Assembly: GCA_020057445.1 (NCBI GenBank)
Contig: JAGVFV010000039.1
Location: 1-12,514, forward strand
DNA length: 12,514 nucleotides
Direction of reading: 5' to 3'
From: an archaeon
Lineage (GTDB): Archaea; Nanobdellota; Nanobdellia; Woesearchaeales; JAHJEM01
Positions 7,546 to 12,514 of the stretch are shown one piece after another; the first letter of the stretch is position 1; each line of letters starts with the position of its first letter. The notes under the pieces were generated by a model. It worked only from the letters and a program-made list of their open reading frames with translations, had not been told where the DNA came from and did not search any database. A program made the translations under genes and the position numbers.

Positions 7546-8256
7546 CTATTTTTTTATCACTGACATGACTTTCCCTTCATCTACTGGAATGAATTTTCCA
7601 AAAAATCGGCACACATTCCGAACATCACGCTCGAGCATCTCTTCCGCATTCGGATTGTCGACAGTCGTCCCTTGGGAGAAATCGATGAAGATCGGCTCGC
7701 CCTGCCAATTCAATATGTTGAATTCAGAAAGGTCGCCATGGATGAGGCCTGCGCGGTACAGGTCGCGCATCGCGCGGACTGTCTTCTTGAAGAATAATGG
7801 CGCGATGCTCTTCTCAAGGTCATCCTTCAGCTTCAATGCAGGAGTATCATCCCCGATGAACTCCATGAGCAGGATATTATCCTTGTACGCAAGAGGAGTC
7901 GGCACGCGGATCACCTCCCGCGCCTTCATCAGATTGCGGTACTCCCGCTGCACCCACGCAAAAATGATATTTCGTTTGCCTCTCTTCAAGCCAAACTGAC
8001 GAGGATCAGGACGGATGTAGTCATACATTCCATTAAAATTGCAATTCTCCAAGCGATAGATCTTGACGATGATCAGCCCGCCATCTCTCGTCCTTGCAGT
8101 GAAGATATTCGCTTCTTTCCCGATAGAGAGCGGGCTTTCAAGAGCTTCAAAAAATCCCTGGCCAGAGAGCTTATAGAGTTTTCGTTCAGAAGAAGCAGAA
8201 AAGACATTCTTCTCCACTTTCCACAACTCTCTCGACTTCTGATTCGATCGTGCCAA
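7546..8256 (-). CDS. rio1: RIO1-type serine protein kinase/ATPase
   Basis: This 236-residue protein shows the RIO fold in order: an N-terminal helix with LYKLSGQGFFEALESPLS, the nucleotide loop SIGKEANIF (44-52), Lys65 in IIVKIYR, hinge MEFIG (131-135), catalytic loop LIHGDLSEFNIL with Asp175 and Asn180, and metal-binding FIDFSQG with Asp192. The flexible-loop sequence and the LERDVRNVCRFF tail are typical of RIO1 rather than RIO2, which carries an N-terminal winged helix absent here. Archaeal RIO1 acts in late small-subunit ribosome maturation. No ATG is available: the frame opens at TTG (8256), the last stop upstream being the TAG at 8292-8290, and the TATA box at 8281-8288 would put transcription start within a few nt of that TTG. 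The protein ends IKK just after the conserved helix, so the C-terminal tail is short. Confidence 0.93.
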   Translation of the reverse strand: MARSNQKSRELWKVEKNVFSASSERKLYKLSGQGFFEALESPLSIGKEANIFTARTRDGGLIIVKIYRLENCNFNGMYDYIRPDPRQFGLKRGKRNIIFAWVQREYRNLMKAREVIRVPTPLAYKDNILLMEFIGDDTPALKLKDDLEKSIAPLFFKKTVRAMRDLYRAGLIHGDLSEFNILNWQGEPIFIDFSQGTTVDNPNAEEMLERDVRNVCRFFGKFIPVDEGKVMSVIKK

Positions 8257-8280
8257 TGCTCCCTGAAAGACGCTCCCAGG

Positions 8281-8288
8281 TATATAAA
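8281..8288 (-). promoter_or_regulatory. TATA box of the RIO1 gene
   Basis: TTTATATA on the - strand (8288-8281) lies in the 44-nt gap after the S-layer-like gene. Its centre is about 28 nt from the TTG start, which predicts a leaderless or almost leaderless transcript. GGGAG at 8263-8259 is too close (2 nt) to work as a normal SD. Confidence 0.6.
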
Positions 8289-8300
8289 TCTAGTTGTCTC

Positions 8301-10328
8301 CTACTCTTGAATAACCAGCTCTGTTGTCTTGATGAACATCGGCGACTGGCCGCCCGGGATCCTCGGACCCTTGATGTACGCATTGTAGAACTTTTGCGTC
8401 GCAGGATATGTCATGTTCAAGGCTGCAGGCTGGGGAATATACAGGTCGACGAATACGCCATATTGGCTGAGTCCCCATGCCCGATTCGGAGGGACGTTAT
8501 TGCCAGTCTTCAGCGACACTTCCAGCTGTGAGAAAAGAGCAAGCTCGACGGTCGAACCCATATCAGTGAACTGTATATTGATGAGCTCGTCTCTCACAGA
8601 CTCTTCGATCTTCAACCTTGAAGTGTTCAAGACAAGATTGAACGGTGACGTGGTGATGAATCCGTTCCCGTTTGTCCCAAGATCGATCTTTCCTCCGCCT
8701 TTCACGACGATATTGACTTCAGCGCCATAAATAAGACCATTGCCATCCAGGTCCATGCTGAGCATGTATCCTTCTTGTTCATTCCCGTAGACGTAAAACT
8801 TGAACGTCTCTCCGCCGATGACAAGATCTCCTGACCAAGGCGATCCCTGATAGGATGCTTCCTTTGTCCCTCCTGCAAGATCCGTAAAGAGCACTTTCTG
8901 ATTGTAAGTATCGACACTATCAAACCGCAAGACTGACGTGTCTCCTGCAGCTGTCAAGACAAACTTGTCGTTCTCGTTCACTTGTGGAGTCTGGTAATTC
9001 TGACTCTCCTGGAACCAAAGGGATGACGAATCGTCTCCATACTTGAACTGCCCTGACGTATCGATGAAAGGGACGTGGTACCATCGATCAACAGAATTCT
9101 TGAATGTCAGATAATACGCATCATCACCCGCAGGATCCAAGCTAATCGGCGTTGACTGCACATTGTCCGGAGCCCTGTACTGGATGTCCCACAATCCGCC
9201 AAGAATGCCTGCAGGCCAATCGATCTGCTGCGAGAGGAAGCCGTCAGCAGGGACAAACACGTCTGCTCCAACGCGCGCATTCGCTTTCAAATAATACGAG
9301 ACAGAACTGATGAACACTTGGTTTCCTGCCTTGTGGCCGATGATCTGCACCATTGCCTCTTCAATAATATCCCCATTGACACTATATCCCTCATAGAACT
9401 GGTCATCGAGGAAATTCACATCGACAAGGACTACGACCTGCTTTCCAAAGGCGACCCTAGCATGCCCTTGAGGAGGATTTGGCTCAGTCACTTTCAAGAC
9501 AGTGATCGGAATACGGCTAGAGAGATAATCCGTGTCGCCTTCAAACAATTCACCAGTGACTTCGCCATTTACTATGAATTTGGCGCTTGTCTGGCTCACA
9601 AAGACGCAGGTGATCTCGTAATCAACACCTCCTGTGGTGACTGTCCTCGTCTGGCCTTCATCAAAATCGATGTTCATGCCATCAGTGAGCTTCAGATTCA
9701 CCGTATTGCTATTTTCTATCGCTTTGGCAATGTAAAATGTATCTCCGAGCGCAGAGAAGGTCGTCCCTGTCGTATCGTTGATCTTCCCATCAAAATTCCG
9801 GATTCCGACAAGCTCATTGACAAACGAGAGCTTGTATGTGAACATCTTGTAATTATTATCGAACCACAGATAGTCATCGACGATGAGGTCCCTATTCTTG
9901 TCAAAGACCACTTTTCCTGTCGATCCTGTATCCTGGCCAAACAAGAGCTGCTGGTTATACGTCACCCGTCTTCCATTGCCCTGTATGGCAATTCCGCTTC
10001 GCAGCATGTCCATATCGTTTCCACCGACGACAGGTACGACTCCGCCGAGAAGCTCGTTCAAAGCAAGACGGTCATTTTGTTTCTGGAACTTGAAGTATTG
10101 GAAGTTTGCCGGTGGAAGAGGGACGACAACAGGCACTTCTCTAGGATTGATCGGCTGCGATGGTCGAACAGCCTGACCTGCAAGGCCCGATGCGACCAAA
10201 GCATTATCCGAGGCCACGCTTTCGGAAGCATATCTTCCAGTAGTGACAAGCACGACGATCGCCACGATTGCGACAGCAGCGACGATTGCTAGAAAACTCA
10301 TATTCTGCGAAAGCTTTTCCCGTTTCAT
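8301..10328 (-). CDS. S-layer-like surface protein with N-terminal membrane anchor
   Basis: This 675-residue protein starts MKREKLSQNM and then a hydrophobic helix (about 11-29), which could be an anchor or a long signal peptide. A Pro-rich spacer (about 57-76) follows, then long beta-rich sequence. It contains the pattern known from archaeal S-layer proteins: LGDTFYI..., GMNIDFDEGQT, GGVDYEI, AKFIVNGEVTGELFEGD, repeated less clearly after about 440 (GGETFKFYVYGN, SMDLDGNGLI). It ends with MTYPATQKFYNAYI, like the YPE-type end of DPANN S-layer candidates. It is nearly Cys-free and has few N-x-S/T sites, unlike the two module-bearing proteins nearby. The start is ATG 10328, with SD GAGGTG (10340-10335) 6 nt upstream; the GTG at 10337 lies inside that SD and is rejected. 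The S-layer assignment is from recalled sequence patterns, not a search. Confidence 0.65.
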   Translation of the reverse strand: MKREKLSQNMSFLAIVAAVAIVAIVVLVTTGRYASESVASDNALVASGLAGQAVRPSQPINPREVPVVVPLPPANFQYFKFQKQNDRLALNELLGGVVPVVGGNDMDMLRSGIAIQGNGRRVTYNQQLLFGQDTGSTGKVVFDKNRDLIVDDYLWFDNNYKMFTYKLSFVNELVGIRNFDGKINDTTGTTFSALGDTFYIAKAIENSNTVNLKLTDGMNIDFDEGQTRTVTTGGVDYEITCVFVSQTSAKFIVNGEVTGELFEGDTDYLSSRIPITVLKVTEPNPPQGHARVAFGKQVVVLVDVNFLDDQFYEGYSVNGDIIEEAMVQIIGHKAGNQVFISSVSYYLKANARVGADVFVPADGFLSQQIDWPAGILGGLWDIQYRAPDNVQSTPISLDPAGDDAYYLTFKNSVDRWYHVPFIDTSGQFKYGDDSSSLWFQESQNYQTPQVNENDKFVLTAAGDTSVLRFDSVDTYNQKVLFTDLAGGTKEASYQGSPWSGDLVIGGETFKFYVYGNEQEGYMLSMDLDGNGLIYGAEVNIVVKGGGKIDLGTNGNGFITTSPFNLVLNTSRLKIEESVRDELINIQFTDMGSTVELALFSQLEVSLKTGNNVPPNRAWGLSQYGVFVDLYIPQPAALNMTYPATQKFYNAYIKGPRIPGGQSPMFIKTTELVIQE

Positions 10329-10334
10329 GAAAAA

Positions 10335-10373
10335 CACCTCACTCCTGCATCCCTCGAGTCCAGTATTTATAAA
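10335..10373 (-). promoter_or_regulatory. TATA box and SD of the S-layer-like gene
   Basis: On the - strand TTTATAAA (10373-10366) precedes the ATG at 10328 by about 38 nt. A start near 10343 would give a leader of about 15 nt that just contains the SD GAGGTG (10340-10335). The 8-bp flanking duplication of the mobile element ends only 7 nt upstream of the TATA box, where a BRE would sit. Confidence 0.7.
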
Positions 10374-10388
10374 TTTTGTCAGAAAGAC

Positions 10389-10555
10389 GGCTAATACGAA
10401 ATCCTTGCCACCAGCATCAGCCGAGCCACGACGACAAAACTCATCTTGTCCGTCGCGGGGGGTTGCCCCCCTCGGGGACGCAGGACCTTGAGGGTAAAAC
10501 AGCTATTGGCGAGGAGCTGGTGGTCGCACGAAGTGCGAGGGTTTCATATTAGCCC
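10389..10555. mobile_element. MITE-like 167-nt hairpin-rich element with 8-bp flanking duplication
   Basis: Left end GGCTAATACGAAATCCTTGC (10389-10408) pairs with the right end GCGAGGGTTTCATATTAGCC (10535-10554), with one mismatch and two G-T wobbles over 20 positions. CCACCAGC (10408-10415) also matches GCTGGTGG (10516-10523). The direct repeat AGAAAGAC lies directly outside both ends (10381-10388 and 10556-10563), as expected of a target-site duplication. Inside are three hairpins: a CGAC/GACAA stem around 10429-10454, GGGGGG-TTG-CCCCCC at 10457-10471, and TCGCAC-GAA-GTGCGA at 10524-10538. No coding sequence is present, so a full-length relative elsewhere would have to supply transposase. 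The alternative is a structured RNA gene, but that would not explain the flanking duplication. Confidence 0.7.
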
Positions 10556-10565
10556 AGAAAGACCA

Positions 10566-10895
10566 TTAATCACAGGACTTTCTCCCTTGTTTCCTCAAGT
10601 ATGTCATCATATGCGCAGCGGTATCAGTATAAATAAGCGCCCCTGAACATCTCTTCCTCGCCTTCTGCGCAAAACGGGGATTTATCTCCAGCCCAAAAAA
10701 GAAAGCATCCTTCCCCTTCCTCTGAAGGATCTACTCTGTCACGACTCCCTCACCACACCCGAATTCCACGATCGTCTTTGCAGTGCCGACATTGGACTTC
10801 GCAAACATCTTATCCACAATTTCCTTAGAAAAAAGAACTACCGCCTCTGTCTGCATCGGATGCAAAAGGAACTCCCCAAAAACGTCATGTGACAT
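10566..10895 (-). pseudogene. Decayed SAM-dependent methyltransferase (internal TAG, then frame break)
   Basis: Read from ATG 10895 the frame gives MSHDVFGEFLLHPMQTEAV, then TIVEFGCGEGVVTE (SAM motif I), an in-frame TAG at 10733-10731, and on in the same frame to ILQRKGKDAFFFGLEINPRF, AQKARKRC, and a TAA at 10568-10566. This order resembles phospholipid N-methyltransferase/KsgA-like proteins, where motif I is followed by G-x-E-x-N-P and later by I-x-G-L-P. A shifted frame just downstream reads VINGLS, a likely remnant of that last motif, so a frameshift is also inferred. The family is usually about 190 residues; only about 110 codons are left here. The ATG overlaps the stop of the upstream binding-protein gene, so it was once the second gene of an operon. 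TAG is an ordinary stop in this window (three other genes end in TAG), which argues against recoding. Confidence 0.8.
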
Positions 10896-12015
10896 CAACA
10901 ATCCTGCCATCGAGAATGCGTTTGGTGTACGTCATCCTCTGCACACCACTTTTCGAAAACGTCAAGACACCGGTGACCCCTTCATAATTGACAAGCGCCT
11001 GCAGGCGGTCGCCCACCCTGATCGGCAAGTCACCCTCTTCTGCGATCAAAGTCCCGACAATCATGACCTCATCATACGCGTTTGCAGAATACGTGGAAAC
11101 CCTTCCATCAATCCTATCAAGGAATGATACTACCATTGTCCGCTTTGACTGCACATCAATATCTGCGGAAAAGACCACATTCTCAAACGCAAACTTGCGA
11201 GTGCCAAGCCTTGCGAGGTCAGCATCAGTGATGAGCACGTTTGTTGCGACCTCATCATAATACCCCGCGCTTCGCAAGGATTCAAGTATGGGGACAAGAT
11301 CAGAGAACTGCTCTGCAACGACAAACACACGGCCAGGATCCCTCTCCACCACTTTTTTGGCAATTGCGTCAAACTCATTTTGGCCAAAGGCATACGCATA
11401 GCTTGAGAGGACTTCTCCTTTCTTCGCAAGCTCTGTCTGATATGTCCAGCCCTCGAGGTTATCGACAAAGATCACTGCCAAGGACGATCTTTCCAGCCGA
11501 GAAAGAAGCTGGTCAAGCTCATCAGAAATATCTGAAGAGAAACCATAGGAATCCAAGAACGTCCTTCCTGACGAAAGCACGACTTTCCCCTCTTCCCCGG
11601 GAAGGGCATTTCCATAACAATCGACAGAAAGCACATAAGAGATGCCATCATCGAGAAGGGATGCTGCCTGCTTTGCCGCAAGGGACGCATCGCATGCGCT
11701 GTCACGATACACGATGTCAATATCCTTCCCCTGCCATATGCCATTCTTCAGATCTTCTCTTGCAAGCTCTACCCCAGAAACGACGTCTTTACCTATGAAC
11801 GCATAGTTTCCAGAAAGAGGAGAGATTATCCCAAGCCTCACCCTGCCATCACTGACAGCGACAGAACTTCCTTCCTGGTCATGGATCACGACTGACTGGA
11901 TGGCCTTTCCCTGGATGCCGGGTTCCTTCTGTGAAAATGTCAGCCCGATAGCGGCAATCGTGACAATGCCTGCAAGGACCACCAAAAAGACACCATTCCT
12001 CAACCACGCATCCAT
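10885..12015 (-). CDS. Membrane-anchored type 1 periplasmic-binding (Leu/Ile/Val-binding-like) protein
   Basis: This 376-residue protein has an N-terminal hydrophobic helix (about 8-27) with no lipobox Cys, so it is probably tethered by that helix with the binding domain outside. The domain begins around residue 58 with VRLGIISPLSGNYAFIG and GVELAREDL, continues through SYVLSVDCYG and the hinge region, and ends with YDEVMIVGTLI and GVTGVLTFSKSG, all typical of ANF-receptor/LivJ-type folds that bind amino acids or similar small ligands. No ABC permease or ATPase is in the window, so uptake or sensing remains open. The ATG at 12015 is about 27 nt from the TATA box centre, which suggests a leaderless transcript; only a weak GAGTGAT precedes it. 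It overlaps the decayed methyltransferase by 11 nt. Confidence 0.88.
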   Translation of the reverse strand: MDAWLRNGVFLVVLAGIVTIAAIGLTFSQKEPGIQGKAIQSVVIHDQEGSSVAVSDGRVRLGIISPLSGNYAFIGKDVVSGVELAREDLKNGIWQGKDIDIVYRDSACDASLAAKQAASLLDDGISYVLSVDCYGNALPGEEGKVVLSSGRTFLDSYGFSSDISDELDQLLSRLERSSLAVIFVDNLEGWTYQTELAKKGEVLSSYAYAFGQNEFDAIAKKVVERDPGRVFVVAEQFSDLVPILESLRSAGYYDEVATNVLITDADLARLGTRKFAFENVVFSADIDVQSKRTMVVSFLDRIDGRVSTYSANAYDEVMIVGTLIAEEGDLPIRVGDRLQALVNYEGVTGVLTFSKSGVQRMTYTKRILDGRIVDVT

Positions 12016-12034
12016 ATCACTCTTGTTCTCTTCC

Positions 12035-12514
12035 CTATTTTATAAAGTTTTTCGTCCCGCAAAGGAAGATGACATCCTTCTCTTCCTTCAGGATCTTCTT
12101 CACCTGGAAATTCGCCATGATCAGGCGCATGATCACGAGGAACCTCTCGCTCTTCTGCAGGACAGACAAGACAAAATTCTCCTGACCTACACGCTTGATA
12201 TCCTTGAGGCAAAGAGCGATATCGTCGAAATTCTGGATGGCAGTCAACGAGACGATAACACCAAATGACTTGTCTGGAAACGGCAGGGATTCTGCCTTTC
12301 CGACGAGATATTCCCCTTTCGGATCCATCTTCCTCGCGATAGCGATGAGCTTCTCGCTCGGGTCGATGCCAGTCCTCCTGCAATCCCAAGCCCTCGTCGA
12401 GATGCCGGATCCGCAACCCACATCAAGCAAATTATCATCCTTCGCAAGGACGACATGCCTCTTTATCAACGCGATCTTCTTCTCCTGCTCTTCCTTGTGC
12501 AGTTCGTCATACCC
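12035..12514 (-). CDS. Class I SAM-dependent methyltransferase (5' end outside window)
   Basis: The frame is open to the window end; the TTG at 12469 is not a convincing start, because the codons before it read GYDELHKEEQEKK, a normal family N-terminus. Visible are motif I LLDVGCGSGIST, the ribose-binding acidic residue in GIDPSEKLI, AESLPFPDKSFGVIVSLTAIQNFDD (motifs II and III), and a C-terminal strand region ending NFIK. About 160 residues are seen. The family (Methyltransf_11-like) is broad, so the substrate is unknown. It is 19 nt upstream of the binding-protein gene and supplies that gene's promoter sequence within its own 3' end. It is a different subfamily from the decayed methyltransferase at 10566-10895. 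Confidence 0.85.
   Translation of the reverse strand, partial: GYDELHKEEQEKKIALIKRHVVLAKDDNLLDVGCGSGISTRAWDCRRTGIDPSEKLIAIARKMDPKGEYLVGKAESLPFPDKSFGVIVSLTAIQNFDDIALCLKDIKRVGQENFVLSVLQKSERFLVIMRLIMANFQVKKILKEEKDVIFLCGTKNFIK
12039..12046 (-). promoter_or_regulatory. TATA box built into the end of the upstream gene
   Basis: TTTATAAA on the - strand (12046-12039), preceded by A-rich CGAAAAAC (BRE-like), lies within the last codons of the methyltransferase gene (AAC TTT ATA AAA TAG). Its centre is 27 nt from the ATG at 12015. Confidence 0.7.

Noticed and set aside
7549..7555. T7 run as a transcription terminator
   Set aside because: It is on the + strand within the lysine codons that end the RIO1 gene; on the transcribed strand it is an A run and no + strand gene precedes it.
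9318..10292. A 324-codon open frame on the + strand opposite the S-layer-like gene
   Set aside because: Its translation has no recognisable domain and it is an antisense shadow of a gene with SD, TATA box and membrane anchor.
10389..10605. RNase P RNA or SRP RNA on the - strand (GAAAGTCC and AGATGA resemble RNase P conserved boxes)
   Set aside because: The expected P4 pairing partner and the ACAGAA-type box are absent, the GAAAGTCC lies in the methyltransferase remnant, and the structured part is better explained by the element with flanking duplication.
10731..10733. TAG read through as pyrrolysine in the methyltransferase
   Set aside because: TAG ends at least three genes here in a normal way, and the frame is also broken further downstream.

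Overview
The window reads as archaeal chromosome, probably from a DPANN-type lineage (Woesearchaeota/Pacearchaeota-like; this placement is inference). Signs of archaea are a RIO1-type kinase, TTTATAAA-like TATA boxes about 27 nt before starts, GAGGTG Shine-Dalgarno sites, N-x-S/T-rich surface proteins and an S-layer-like protein with an N-terminal membrane anchor. No rRNA, tRNA or CRISPR array was seen.

Left part (1-4740, + strand): a tight cluster of three genes. The first is a large extracellular protein, cut by the window start, with Ig/PKD-like domains, two Cys-rich modules, an FnIII-like domain and a glucose/sorbosone-dehydrogenase-type beta-propeller. It is followed, with stop/SD coupling, by a sugar-phosphate nucleotidyltransferase and a HAD phosphatase. 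The latter two plausibly supply an activated sugar, perhaps for glycosylating the sequon-packed linkers of the surface proteins.

Middle part (4741-10373, - strand): a hairpin fills the gap between the convergent genes. Next is a second secreted protein, a GH8-like (alpha/alpha)6 glycosidase domain followed by three Cys-rich modules. These modules share a fixed cysteine framework with the two in the first gene, so the two loci carry the same undescribed surface module. The secreted gene has a likely signal peptide that starts upstream of its first ATG, at a non-canonical codon placed correctly behind a strong SD, and a 5' leader that can fold into a hairpin ending at that SD. Then come a RIO1-type kinase and an S-layer-like protein, each with its own TATA box.

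Right part (10374-12514): the stretch of about 550 nt with no intact gene is not empty. It holds the wreck of a SAM-dependent methyltransferase (in-frame TAG, then a frame break) and, inserted beside it, a 167-nt hairpin-rich MITE-like element with imperfect terminal inverted repeats and an 8-bp direct flanking duplication, lying next to the S-layer promoter. Upstream on the - strand are a membrane-anchored type 1 periplasmic-binding protein and a second, intact methyltransferase cut by the window end, whose last codons form the TATA box of the binding-protein gene.
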